From Clostridia bacterium (GTDB taxonomy: Bacteria; Bacillota; Clostridia; Oscillospirales; CAG-272): a DNA stretch of 15,766 nt. Of this stretch, positions 1 through 7,273 are shown in pieces. Location: the NCBI GenBank assembly GCA_017416885.1, contig JAFQAM010000372.1, positions 1 to 15,766 on the forward strand, in the 5' to 3' direction. The notes under the pieces are model-generated. The model saw only the letters and a list, made by a program, of their open reading frames with translations. It ran no database searches and was not told the origin of the DNA. A program made the translations under genes and the position numbers. Position 1 is the stretch's first letter. Every line of letters begins with the position of its first letter.

Positions 1-316
1 ACGAATTTGCATTACAGGGACTTTATGACCTGCTTGTAGGCAGACAAAGGAAAAGCCTGAGGGCTCATACACCACATATCTATTTGAAAAGGGAATTGAT
101 AAAATTCTTAAAAAGGTAGGCGAGGAATGTACTGAGGTTATTATCGCAGGCAAGGCAGACGGTAAAAAGGAAACAATTTACGAAATTGCCGACCTTGCAT
201 ACCATGTAATGGTATTAATGGTACAAATGGGCATCAGCGTTGAGGATATTCACAGAGAATTAGCATCACGCCATATCATTGACCATAAGGTAAAGCAGGA
301 GAAAATGACTAAATGA
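1..316 (+). CDS. hisE: Phosphoribosyl-ATP diphosphatase (HisE or HisE half of HisIE), 5' partial, frameshifted
   Basis: This is the C-terminal part of the enzyme that removes pyrophosphate from phosphoribosyl-ATP, the second step of histidine biosynthesis. Reading from base 3 gives a typical HisE start (ALQGLYDLLVGRQ, bases 9-47). From base 47 the homology continues one frame back with KPEGSYTTYLFEKG, then KKVGEECTEVIIA, and ends at TGA 314-316. The first frame stops at TAG 117-119, and the second frame has TGA at 26-28, so no single frame covers the family. One A missing from the AAA at 46-48 would explain the break. It could be a base-calling error near a contig edge or a real lesion. The family is certain; whether it is fused to HisI upstream cannot be seen. 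The stop overlaps the next start (ATGA), so the two genes are translationally coupled. Confidence 0.85.
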
Positions 317-1107
317 TAGTATCCACCTACCACGCCCATTCCATTTACAGTGACGGTAAAAATACACTTGAAGAAATGGTTCAAGCAGCCATCAAATGCG
401 GAATGAAGGAAATTGGCTTTACAGACCACGCCCCAATGACATTTTATTGCGATTGGAGTATGGACGAAAAAGATGTTCCAAGCTATAAAAACGAGATTTT
501 AGCATTAAAGGAAAAATACAAGGACCAAATTAAAATCTTTTTAGGTATTGAGCAGGACTATTATTCCGTAGATGCTGATCCCGATTATGAATTTATTTTA
601 GGCTCTGTACACTATGTTTACAAAGACGGCGAATATTTGCCCGTAGATTTAAGCGCAAGCGCAATGAACGATTTTATAAATAAGCACTATAAGGGAGATG
701 CATACGCATATTGTGAGGACTATTTCAAATTAGCAGGCGACATTTACGAAAAAACAAAATGTCACATCATAGGACATTTTGATTTAGTAACCAAGTTTAA
801 TGAGCGACTACCAATGATAGATATTAATAATCCCCGCTATGTAAAAGCATACACCGAAGCTCTGAATAAGCTTCTTAAATCCCCCGCAATTTTTGAAATC
901 AACACAGGCGCTATCTCACGTGGCTACCGCACAACCCCATATCCCGACCGCAATATGATAGACATAATAGCCGCATCATGCAAGCCGTTTGCAATCTGCT
1001 CCGACACTCACAACACAGAAAGCGTCGCTTGCAACCTTGAAGATGAGCGCGAAAAGCTTGACAAAAAAGGCTATACCTATATTAAATCACTCAAAGAAAT
1101 ACTATAA
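313..1107 (+). CDS. hisK: Histidinol-phosphatase, PHP family (HisK/HisJ type)
   Basis: This 264-aa protein is predicted to hydrolyse histidinol phosphate to histidinol, a late step of histidine biosynthesis in the cytoplasm. The PHP metal-site motifs are visible in order: HAHS (H7, H9), D14, TDH (H39), E80, SVH (H100), GHFD (H155) and SDTH (D231, H233). Length is normal for the family (about 260-280 aa). The start ATG at 313 overlaps the hisE stop by four bases and there is no separate promoter, so it belongs to the his operon. It is apparently the operon's last gene, since a strong terminator follows 5 nt after the stop. Other PHP phosphoesterases share the fold, but position directly behind hisE makes the histidine role very likely. 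Confidence 0.9.
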   Translation: MIVSTYHAHSIYSDGKNTLEEMVQAAIKCGMKEIGFTDHAPMTFYCDWSMDEKDVPSYKNEILALKEKYKDQIKIFLGIEQDYYSVDADPDYEFILGSVHYVYKDGEYLPVDLSASAMNDFINKHYKGDAYAYCEDYFKLAGDIYEKTKCHIIGHFDLVTKFNERLPMIDINNPRYVKAYTEALNKLLKSPAIFEINTGAISRGYRTTPYPDRNMIDIIAASCKPFAICSDTHNTESVACNLEDEREKLDKKGYTYIKSLKEIL

Positions 1108-1112
1108 ACACA

Positions 1113-1142
1113 AAAAAGATGCTTCACACGAAGCATCTTTTT
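1113..1142 (+). terminator. Rho-independent terminator of the his operon
   Basis: A perfect 13-bp stem (1113-1125 with 1130-1142) with a four-base ACAC loop. The right arm ends in five T residues and the left arm begins with A residues, so it could also act on the other strand. It starts five bases after the hisK stop. Confidence 0.9.
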
Positions 1143-1168
1143 GTTATATGTAAATTAAAGTTAGCAAA

Positions 1169-1187
1169 AAGCAACCTTAGGTTGCTT
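1169..1187. repeat. Perfect inverted repeat overlapping a -35 element
   Basis: AAGCAACC at 1169-1176 and GGTTGCTT at 1180-1187 form an 8-bp perfect inverted repeat with a TTA centre. Its last two bases are the first two of the -35 hexamer of the next promoter. There is no T-tract after it, so a protein operator is more likely than a terminator. No regulator can be assigned. Confidence 0.5.
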
Positions 1188-1214
1188 GATAAAATGAACT
1201 GTTTATTGTATAAT
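1186..1214 (+). promoter_or_regulatory. Sigma-A promoter for the zinc-ribbon membrane protein
   Basis: TTGATA (1186-1191), a 17-base spacer and TATAAT (1209-1214). Spacing is ideal, and the start codon is about 30 bases downstream, after an AGAAAGGA ribosome binding site. Confidence 0.8.
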
Positions 1215-1243
1215 TTTAATGAAATTAAGAAAGGAAAAGCGAT

Positions 1244-1642
1244 ATGAAAATTTGTCCCGTTTGTAAAATGACAGTGGCTGAAGAAAACGAATGCCCAATT
1301 TGTCAAAGCACAATAACCTATGAGCCAATCATTGATTGCGAAAAAGAAAAATTAAAGCTTAATAAATATTTATTTTTATATTTATTAAAGCATTGTTGGT
1401 TTTCATTAGCCTGTCTTATGGCTGTAATTATAAGATTAATCGTCAAGCAACCTGTTTTTAATACATATTTTGCGTTAATCATTTTTTGTACTATTTCATC
1501 AATATTAATTTCATTATTTGAAAGAAAGCTGATAAAGCTTGTTCAGTGGAAGTATTCACTTAAATATGCAGTATATTCTGTTTATACACTGAAATTATTG
1601 TTCGGAATAATTGCCGTAATTTTCTCATTTATAATGTGGTAA
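1244..1642 (+). CDS. Small membrane protein with N-terminal zinc ribbon
   Basis: A 132-aa protein of unknown function. The N-terminus carries two CPxC knuckles (C4/C7 and C17/C20), the pattern of a compact zinc ribbon. About 20 polar residues follow. The rest is hydrophobic and looks like three membrane helices near residues 43-68, 71-92 and 105-131, the last running almost to the C-terminus. It is predicted to be an inner-membrane protein with the zinc ribbon in the cytoplasm. This architecture is common among uncharacterised Firmicutes proteins, and I cannot name a family with a known role. It is a single-gene unit, with its own promoter at 1186-1214 and its own terminator at 1644-1674. The start is supported by the GGAAA motif about 9 bases upstream. 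Confidence 0.8.
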   Translation: MKICPVCKMTVAEENECPICQSTITYEPIIDCEKEKLKLNKYLFLYLLKHCWFSLACLMAVIIRLIVKQPVFNTYFALIIFCTISSILISLFERKLIKLVQWKYSLKYAVYSVYTLKLLFGIIAVIFSFIMW

Positions 1643-1643
1643 C

Positions 1644-1674
1644 AAAATCTCACTATGTATTGTAGTGAGATTTT
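1644..1674 (+). terminator. Rho-independent terminator
   Basis: A perfect 12-bp stem pairing 1644-1655 with 1663-1674 around a seven-base loop, ending in five T residues (1671-1675). It begins two bases after the stop of the zinc-ribbon gene. Confidence 0.9.
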
Positions 1675-1678
1675 TATA

Positions 1679-1707
1679 TTGAAAAAGTATATAAAATATG
1701 CTAAAAT
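1679..1707 (+). promoter_or_regulatory. Sigma-A promoter with extended -10
   Basis: TTGAAA (1679-1684), a 17-base spacer and TAAAAT (1702-1707) preceded by TGC (1699-1701). It drives the MBL-SDR pair. A GGAGAAAG ribosome binding site lies at 1728-1735, just before ATG 1738. Confidence 0.8.
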
Positions 1708-1737
1708 CATTATATAAATCAACCAACGGAGAAAGCT

Positions 1738-2619
1738 ATGTACGAACTAATTCAAGCAAGTGAAAATTGCTACTATATAGATTGCCCATCAAAAATAGGC
1801 ATAATAAAAATAAACGATACAGATGTCTGCTTAATTGATAGTGGAAACAACAAGGACGCAGGTAAAAAGGCGCGCAAAATTTTAGATGCAAACGGTTGGA
1901 CTCTTAAAATGATTTTGAATACCCATTCTCACGGTGACCATATCGGTGGAAATAAATATTTACAGGACCAAACAAACTGCAAAATCTACGCGCCTGCAAT
2001 AGAATGTGACTTTACCAACCACACAATTTTAGAGCCTGCATTTTTATTCGGCGCATATCCGCCAAAGGAGCTTCGCCATAAATTTCTCGTGGCTGAGGAA
2101 AGCAAAGCTGAATACCTGACTTCCGATATTCTGCCAAACGGGATAGAAATAATTAATTTACCGGGGCACTTTTTTGATATGGTGGGCTTCAAAAAGGACG
2201 ATGTAATCTATCTTGCCGATTGCTTATCAAGTAAAGCCACATTAGATAAATATCGCATAGGTGTGATTTATGATGTAAAAGCATATCTTGACACGCTTGA
2301 AAAGGTAAAAAATATGAAAGCCAAGCTTTTTATTCCATCCCATGCAGAAGCAACCGAGGATATAACAAGCCTTGCGCAATACAATATCGATACAGTAAAC
2401 GAAATATCAAATAAAATCCTATCCATATGTAAAAATCCAATCACATTTGAAGCACTTCTGCAAAAGCTATTTGATAATTACAATTTGCAAATGAGCTTTG
2501 AGCAATACGCGCTTGTAGGTAGCACTGTAAAATCCTACCTTGTTTATCTGAAGGAAGAAAACAAAATAAATGCTACCTTTGAAAACAATCTACTTTTGTA
2601 TCAATCAATAGAGGAATAA
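1738..2619 (+). CDS. Metallo-beta-lactamase-fold metallo-hydrolase
   Basis: A 293-aa cytoplasmic hydrolase of the MBL superfamily, glyoxalase-II-like branch. The metal-binding set is complete: THSHGDH (H63, H65, D67, H68), PGH (H144), AD (D161) and SHAE (H202). No signal peptide is visible. The C-terminal 80 residues are helical and may be a small winged-helix-like tail, as in several MBL hydrolases, but I cannot prove this. The substrate is unknown; thioesters, lactones and phosphodiesters are all possible for this fold. It is transcribed from the promoter at 1679-1707. Its stop is one base from the next start, so it is co-transcribed and probably translationally coupled with the SDR gene, which suggests a shared pathway. 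Confidence 0.88.
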   Translation: MYELIQASENCYYIDCPSKIGIIKINDTDVCLIDSGNNKDAGKKARKILDANGWTLKMILNTHSHGDHIGGNKYLQDQTNCKIYAPAIECDFTNHTILEPAFLFGAYPPKELRHKFLVAEESKAEYLTSDILPNGIEIINLPGHFFDMVGFKKDDVIYLADCLSSKATLDKYRIGVIYDVKAYLDTLEKVKNMKAKLFIPSHAEATEDITSLAQYNIDTVNEISNKILSICKNPITFEALLQKLFDNYNLQMSFEQYALVGSTVKSYLVYLKEENKINATFENNLLLYQSIEE

Positions 2620-2620
2620 T

Positions 2621-3412
2621 ATGAAATCAGTATTAATAACAGGCGCTTACGGTGGAATGGGCAAGGAAACCACAAAGCTTTTAAGAAATCTTGGCTACCA
2701 AGTATTCGCATTAGATATCAAAACCGAAGAAATACCCAAAAATGTTATCCCGATAGAATGCGACCTGACATCAGAAGAATCAGTGATAAATGCATACGAA
2801 GCTGTAAAAAAACACACGGACAACCTATACGCAATAATCCACTTTGCAGGCATTTATATGCTTGACTCCCTTGTGGAAATGGATACAAATAGCTTTAAAA
2901 GAATTTTTGATATCAATGTAAACGGCGTATATCTTATAAATAAAATTTTCTTACCTCTTCTTAAAAAGGATAGCAGAATTTTAATTACCACAAGTGAGCT
3001 TGCCCCTCTTGATCCACTTCCATTTACAGGCATCTATGCTATAACCAAGAGCGCGCTTGATAAATACGCATACTCTCTCAGAATGGAGCTTCAGCTTCTT
3101 GACATCAAGGTATCCGTTCTTCGTGCAGGCGCGGTAAAAACCGATATGCTTGGCGCATCAACCACCGCCCTTGACCGCTTTTGCGAAAAAACACAGCTTT
3201 ATTCCTGTAACGCAGCTCGCTTTAAATCAATTGTAGATAGTGTAGAAGCAAGAAATATCCCACCGTCAAATATCGCGGTAAAAGCGTTAAGGATTCTTAA
3301 AAAGAGAAGACCGAAATTTGCATATAGCATAAATCGCAACCCGCTTTTGCTGCTCCTTAATGTTCTGCCAAAGCGTATGCAATTATGGATAATTCGCCAA
3401 ATTCTGAAATAA
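2621..3412 (+). CDS. Short-chain dehydrogenase/reductase (SDR) family oxidoreductase
   Basis: A 263-aa NAD(P)-dependent oxidoreductase of the classical SDR type. The cofactor motif TGAYGGMG lies at residues 7-14, the acidic residue after beta-2 (ALD, D32) suggests an NAD preference, and CDLT at 47-50 is the usual adenine-pocket aspartate. HFAG (74-77) replaces the usual NNAG. The catalytic set is visible as N99, S125 and YAITK (Y139, K143). After the core there is a C-terminal basic and hydrophobic tail (RRPKFAYSINRNPLLLLLNVLPKRM), as seen in SDRs that act on lipophilic or membrane-bound substrates. The substrate is unknown. It overlaps functionally with the MBL hydrolase gene one base upstream. 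Confidence 0.88.
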   Translation: MKSVLITGAYGGMGKETTKLLRNLGYQVFALDIKTEEIPKNVIPIECDLTSEESVINAYEAVKKHTDNLYAIIHFAGIYMLDSLVEMDTNSFKRIFDINVNGVYLINKIFLPLLKKDSRILITTSELAPLDPLPFTGIYAITKSALDKYAYSLRMELQLLDIKVSVLRAGAVKTDMLGASTTALDRFCEKTQLYSCNAARFKSIVDSVEARNIPPSNIAVKALRILKKRRPKFAYSINRNPLLLLLNVLPKRMQLWIIRQILK

Positions 3413-3416
3413 ATCA

Positions 3417-3448
3417 AAAGCTCACCGCCGTTTAAAGCAGTGAGCTTT
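3417..3448. terminator. Terminator between convergent genes
   Basis: A 9-bp stem AAAGCTCAC (3417-3425) with GTGAGCTTT (3440-3448) and a 14-base loop, followed by TCTTTAT. It lies between the SDR gene and the convergent GT8-acyltransferase gene and may serve both, though neither T-tract is strong. I see nothing further in 3449-3520. Confidence 0.65.
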
Positions 3449-3520
3449 CTTTATGCTATCCGTCACACCAGAATAGCGTAATGGAGTAGGAAATTAAGAT
3501 GTCCCAACTGAAAAATCAGC

Positions 3521-5350
3521 TTACTCCTCATCATTTTTAGTGTTGTAAATTAAAGGCATATCGTACTCTTTTTCGTAGATTTCCTTCCATACCCTATAAT
3601 TTTCCTTAGCCATATATCTCATATTTTCCTTATAGCTAAGCTCGCTCTTAGGATAAATAGGCGCGCCAATATGAATAGTATATTCCTGAACATAATATCC
3701 GTCAGGCACAAAGCTTTCAGGCACATCAAAGTCCTTGATCCCCTTGCGTAAATCCTCACCTAAAATATCGGAATCCCTCATAGTGATAAAGCAGGGAAGT
3801 ATAGGCACATTATTTTTAACAGCAAACTTATAAGCGCCCGGCTTTAAAGGTCTTGGCTTACGGTAATTCCACCACATAGCCTGCTCAGGATAGAATAAAA
3901 CAAAGTTGCCCTGTTGAAGCAATGTATTGGTAGCCTCTGTAAACTTAACCATTGTTTTTAAATTTGAGGATAGGGGCAATGTGTAATAATGTCTCATCAG
4001 CTCACCGAAGAAGCCGGGGAATGATGTATAATTGCCTTCTCTTATAACTCTGTAAAACTTTTTCTTAGGCCACTTTTTAGCTGCGTGATAAGCCTCTTGA
4101 ATAGCAAAGCTGTCAAATGCATTAAAGTGATTACAGGTAATAACTGCGCCACAGTCTAAATTCTGCCAGTTTTCTGCGCCCTTAATATCCTTAATAATCA
4201 TAATTTTCTTTTCAAGAATAGTTTTAAGGAACGCCTTCGCCTTCATATGCGCAATTCTTGTTTTAATCTTGGCTTTAAGACTGCGTCTTAAATAATCAAT
4301 TTCATCAGGCATAATTGTTCTTGACGGTGGGTCATCCTCCACATCCTCATCAAATCTGCCTTCCATTTCATATTTATCAATTTTTTTAGTAAGCTCAACT
4401 CTGTACTGTGAACGCTTTTTATCTAATTGCTTTTGATAGTTATCGTCTCTTGCAACCTCGTCAGCCGCCATTTGCGCAAGATTTTTAGCCGACTCAGCAT
4501 CACGAATTCTTTGCTTATCAGTGTAAGCGTTCAATTCCTGATTTAACGCATCATATACTGATGTTTCCTTAGCATAAGCCCAATAAATATCAGCGCCTCT
4601 GCAATCAATATAATGCCAGGGCTTGTTTACCATTATAAAGTGAAGCATATATGCATCCTTATAATCGTAATCGTATTCAAGGCCGTCAGTCAGCTCCGTA
4701 TTCCATTTTTGGTCAAGCCAATAAACATGATCCTTGCAAATTAAATTCAAATAGTCCTCATCCTGTGTAACAATAAAGTTATATTCACCAAGATGATAGA
4801 TAAACTTGTCAAGCACCTTGTTTTCTCTGAACTCTTTACAGTTAATAAGCATAAGACCGGCATTAAAGAAGTTATGTCTTGAAACACCGACAACCTCCTC
4901 ACAGTAAGTGCCGTAAACATCAACCTGCACCATTGCCTGCTCGTGACACGCGCCAACATAAGAGTCGCCAATATCGGTCATATAAAGCTTGCTTATATCA
5001 CCCAAAACAATCGTGTCGCTATCAATATAAATAGCTTTGTCATATTCAGGGAACATTTCAGCAATGAAAAATCTGTAATAAGTAGTTTTAGAATAGTAGT
5101 GTCTTAAAGGAAGTTTTTTATTAAATTCCTTTAAATAATCACTGACATCAACAAACTCTACTGTAAAATTCTCGTTTTGTAATTCATACAACCTTTCCTT
5201 CATATCCTCAGTAATAGTTGTATTCAAAACCTTGATTTGATAATCATAATCCTTAGATGCGTTCTTTATCATAGAATGTAAAGCAACAACAGTGTACTTA
5301 ACAAACGCATCATCAACTGCAAAAAATACGGGGACAATTTGCTTATTCAT
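3521..5350 (-). CDS. Fusion protein: GT8 family glycosyltransferase + PlsC-type acyltransferase
   Basis: A 609-aa protein with two enzymatic halves. Residues 1-260 are a family 8 glycosyltransferase: PVFFAVDDAF at the start, ALHSM at about 24-28, the metal-binding DxD in IYIDSDT (D110, D112), FNAGLMLIN near 162-171 and a late HFIMVNKPWHY motif. Residues 260-385 are charged and helical, possibly coiled. Residues 385-609 are a lysophosphatidic-acid-type acyltransferase with NHFNAFD (catalytic H408 and D413, HX4D), the arginine block RVIREGNY, and FYPEQAMWW in the place of the FPEGT motif. No signal peptide is visible, so it is cytoplasmic or membrane-associated. It plausibly makes and acylates a glycolipid or cell-wall glycopolymer anchor; this is inference. 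ATG 5350 is chosen with AAAGG 12 bases upstream. An in-frame TTG at 5359 would add three residues. Confidence 0.85.
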   Translation of the reverse strand: MNKQIVPVFFAVDDAFVKYTVVALHSMIKNASKDYDYQIKVLNTTITEDMKERLYELQNENFTVEFVDVSDYLKEFNKKLPLRHYYSKTTYYRFFIAEMFPEYDKAIYIDSDTIVLGDISKLYMTDIGDSYVGACHEQAMVQVDVYGTYCEEVVGVSRHNFFNAGLMLINCKEFRENKVLDKFIYHLGEYNFIVTQDEDYLNLICKDHVYWLDQKWNTELTDGLEYDYDYKDAYMLHFIMVNKPWHYIDCRGADIYWAYAKETSVYDALNQELNAYTDKQRIRDAESAKNLAQMAADEVARDDNYQKQLDKKRSQYRVELTKKIDKYEMEGRFDEDVEDDPPSRTIMPDEIDYLRRSLKAKIKTRIAHMKAKAFLKTILEKKIMIIKDIKGAENWQNLDCGAVITCNHFNAFDSFAIQEAYHAAKKWPKKKFYRVIREGNYTSFPGFFGELMRHYYTLPLSSNLKTMVKFTEATNTLLQQGNFVLFYPEQAMWWNYRKPRPLKPGAYKFAVKNNVPILPCFITMRDSDILGEDLRKGIKDFDVPESFVPDGYYVQEYTIHIGAPIYPKSELSYKENMRYMAKENYRVWKEIYEKEYDMPLIYNTKNDEE

Positions 5351-5432
5351 AAATGTCAAATACCTTTCATTAAATTTCGCAATAATCTGCCGCCTAACCG
5401 ACAGTCATAAAAACAATTGGTTTTACACCTAT

Positions 5433-5441
5433 ATAATACCA
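5433..5441 (-). promoter_or_regulatory. Extended -10 promoter for the GT8-acyltransferase gene
   Basis: On the minus strand the sequence reads TGG TATTAT (5441 to 5433). No good -35 lies at 16-18 bases. The transcript would have a 5' leader of about 75 bases. Confidence 0.5.
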
Positions 5442-5510
5442 CAAACCAAGAAAAAATGAAAGGACATTTTTAAAATTTCACTCTAAAGAAAATTCTCGCC
5501 ATTCTTATTT

Positions 5511-5540
5511 TTGTAGAAATACCACTCTACAAATTGTAGA
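5511..5540. promoter_or_regulatory. Candidate operator: three TTGTAGA half-sites
   Basis: TTGTAGA at 5511-5517 is followed by a perfect 15-bp palindrome, TCTACAA-A-TTGTAGA, at 5526-5540. This ends 14 bases before the -35 of the XRE operon promoter. Such palindromes are typical of XRE-family dimers, so autoregulation by the downstream gene is a reasonable inference. Confidence 0.55.
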
Positions 5541-5554
5541 ATGATAAAAAACAC

Positions 5555-5583
5555 TTGATTTTATAGGAAAAATGTAGTATAAT
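5555..5583 (+). promoter_or_regulatory. Sigma-A promoter of the XRE-thioesterase-acyltransferase operon
   Basis: TTGATT (5555-5560), a 17-base spacer and TATAAT (5578-5583). The leader to ATG 5672 is about 80 bases long. GTAGTATAATAC and a nearby TATAC make the region AT-rich, but I see no hairpin that would indicate a riboswitch. Confidence 0.8.
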
Positions 5584-5671
5584 ACACTATACGAAGTTAA
5601 AATTATCGACACATTACGCGATTTTCATAATCAAAGCGAAAATTTAACAAAAATGGAGCAAAAAAGCAAAA

Positions 5672-6262
5672 ATGAAGGATGTAAGACCGACCATTTCAAA
5701 AAATCTGGCAATGCTCAGGAAAGAAAAGGGATTGACTCAAGCAGAGCTTGCCGAAAAGCTGAATTATTCCGATAAAGCAATATCCCGTTGGGAGCACGGC
5801 GACACACTCCCCGATGTAAATGTACTCTGTGAGCTTTGTGACTTTTATGGCATAACTCTTAACGATCTTGCTGACGAGGATTGCAAGGTAAAGGAAGAAG
5901 AGGCGGTAAAATACAGTAAGGAAATGAAAACCTACAAGCTGTGGCGCTCAATTCTATCCATATCCATAGTATGGCTCTTTGTAACGCTTATATTTACATA
6001 CTCGCTTGCAATTACAGGAAAGGCTGATCTGTGGATTTTATTCGTTTGGGCAGTACCTGTATCAATTATTGCGTTTTATATATTCGGAAAATCATTTTTA
6101 AATTCCCTTACAAGATTTATTTTGAGCTCTTGTATTATGTGGACAATTTTAGCATCAATTTTTGTAAGTATGCTGAAATATGTGTTCTGGCAGCTATTCC
6201 TGATCGGTGTGCCGCTTGAATTGATTATATTTTTAACCTATAAAATGAAAAAGTATAAATAA
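5672..6262 (+). CDS. XRE family transcriptional regulator with C-terminal membrane helices
   Basis: A 196-aa protein. Residues 8-65 form a clear Cro/C1-type helix-turn-helix (SKNLAMLRKEKGLTQAELAE, then AISRWEHGDTLPDVNVL and the DLADED end). Residues from about 90 onward hold four hydrophobic segments (near 90-112, 115-136, 141-165 and 168-190). It should therefore be a membrane-tethered DNA-binding protein, a common Clostridia architecture with few characterised members. The start ATG follows GGAG by 13 bases, which is long; no better in-frame start exists. It is the first gene of a three-gene operon (gap to the next gene 10 bases) and probably acts on its own promoter, where a palindrome is seen at 5526-5540. 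Confidence 0.85.
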   Translation: MKDVRPTISKNLAMLRKEKGLTQAELAEKLNYSDKAISRWEHGDTLPDVNVLCELCDFYGITLNDLADEDCKVKEEEAVKYSKEMKTYKLWRSILSISIVWLFVTLIFTYSLAITGKADLWILFVWAVPVSIIAFYIFGKSFLNSLTRFILSSCIMWTILASIFVSMLKYVFWQLFLIGVPLELIIFLTYKMKKYK

Positions 6263-6272
6263 GGAGAACAAA

Positions 6273-6659
6273 ATGGAAATTGGAACAAAATTTAAGGTAA
6301 CAGTCAAGGTTGAAGAGAAGGATACAGCTAAAGCGCACGGCAGTGGAACTCTTGATGTGTTAGCAACTCCCCGTATGATAGCATTAATGGAGGAAAGCGC
6401 TTATAAATGCATTGAAAAATATTTAGATGATACTCAGTCAAGCGTAGGCACATATCTTGATGTAAAGCACCTGTCCGCCACACCTGTGGGTATGGATGTA
6501 TATGCGGAAAGTGAAATTATCGAGCTTGACGGCAGAAGAGTAGTGTTTTCCGTGAAAGCCTATGACGAAAAGGGACTTATCGGCGAGGGCAAGCACGAAA
6601 GATTTATTGTTTTCAGCGAAAAATTTGTAACAAAAACATACCAAAAGTTGGAAAAATAA
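6273..6659 (+). CDS. Hotdog-fold thioesterase, fluoroacetyl-CoA thioesterase (FlK)-like
   Basis: A 128-aa cytoplasmic acyl-CoA thioesterase of the FlK-like branch of the hotdog fold. Compared with Streptomyces FlK from memory, the catalytic triad positions are kept: T32 in LATPRM, E40 in ALMEES and H66 in VKHLSATP. The SVGTYLDVKHLSATPVG block and the GKHERFIV block also match the family. Length is normal (FlK is about 140 aa). FlK itself detoxifies fluoroacetyl-CoA. For this and most other homologues the acyl group is unknown, so the name marks the family and not the substrate. A TAAGGAG site lies 6 bases before the start. The neighbours on both sides are close, so it is co-transcribed with the XRE regulator and the membrane acyltransferase. 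Confidence 0.88.
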   Translation: MEIGTKFKVTVKVEEKDTAKAHGSGTLDVLATPRMIALMEESAYKCIEKYLDDTQSSVGTYLDVKHLSATPVGMDVYAESEIIELDGRRVVFSVKAYDEKGLIGEGKHERFIVFSEKFVTKTYQKLEK

Positions 6660-6668
6660 GAGGTCGCT

Positions 6669-7238
6669 ATGCTATACATATTAGTTATTTCAATAGCCAC
6701 AGTAATTATAATTTTAGCCAACTTTTTCGCAAGCGGCAATTTGGAATTGATTAATCTTTTATACCTTTCTATCGACACAGTAGTAGGGGTAATTGCCGTA
6801 ATTGCCTGGGATGGCTTAATGGCATTTCTTATCCGCCGCGCATTGCCTATGTCTTGGTTTGGACCCGGAAAAAAGCTTTTCCAAGTTTCTAAAAAGGAAA
6901 AGAAATTCTACCAAGACATCAAAATCAAATCCTGGAAGGACAAGGTTCCCGAGCTTGGCGGATTTACAAGCTTCCATAAAAACGAGCTTTCAAGCGCCAA
7001 TGATGCAGAATACTTAAAGCGCTTTATAACCGAATCAAACTATGGCGTAATAATTCATTTGGAAAACGCGCTCTTAGGCTTCCTGATTTTTTTAATCCCG
7101 CTGTGTAGCGCCCCATCAATTTGGATTCCGATTTTTGCAGTAAACTTCGTCTTAAGTATGCTGCCCGTGTTCGTTTTACGCTATGTAACCTACACTTTAA
7201 ATCGCTTATACGAAAAACAAATAAAACAAAAAAATTAG
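6669..7238 (+). CDS. CrtO-like membrane acyltransferase family protein
   Basis: A 189-aa membrane protein resembling the glycosyl-4,4'-diaponeurosporenoate acyltransferase (CrtO) family. The signature region is residues 60-110: the aromatic SWFGPGKKLFQ, then KKFYQDIKIKSWKDKVPELGG, and a later polar helix with ITESNYGVIIHLENALL. In staphylococci CrtO adds the fatty acid to staphyloxanthin. Here no carotenoid genes are present, so another acceptor is likely. Hydrophobic segments lie near residues 3-19, 25-56, 130-150 and 152-175. The start is 9 bases after the thioesterase stop, with AGAGG 4-8 bases upstream. Pairing with an acyl-CoA thioesterase is suggestive of acyl chain handling but not proof. 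The stop lies inside the terminator stem. Confidence 0.6.
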   Translation: MLYILVISIATVIIILANFFASGNLELINLLYLSIDTVVGVIAVIAWDGLMAFLIRRALPMSWFGPGKKLFQVSKKEKKFYQDIKIKSWKDKVPELGGFTSFHKNELSSANDAEYLKRFITESNYGVIIHLENALLGFLIFLIPLCSAPSIWIPIFAVNFVLSMLPVFVLRYVTYTLNRLYEKQIKQKN

Positions 7239-7261
7239 CATCACAGGATGCTAATTTTTTT
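7228..7261. terminator. Bidirectional rho-independent terminator
   Basis: A perfect 15-bp stem (7228-7242 with 7247-7261) and an ACAG loop, with seven A residues at one end and seven T residues at the other. It ends the XRE operon on the plus strand and the hydrolase-like gene on the minus strand. The TAG stop at 7236-7238 is inside the stem. Confidence 0.92.
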
Positions 7262-7273
7262 GTTTAATAATAA

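Noticed and set aside
5607..5613. Spo0A-like box (TGTCGAT on the minus strand) in the XRE operon leader
   Set aside because: One mismatch, single, and downstream of the expected transcription start; likely chance in this composition.
5584..5671. Riboswitch in the leader of the XRE operon
   Set aside because: No stable hairpins or conserved riboswitch core were seen in this 88-base AT-rich leader.
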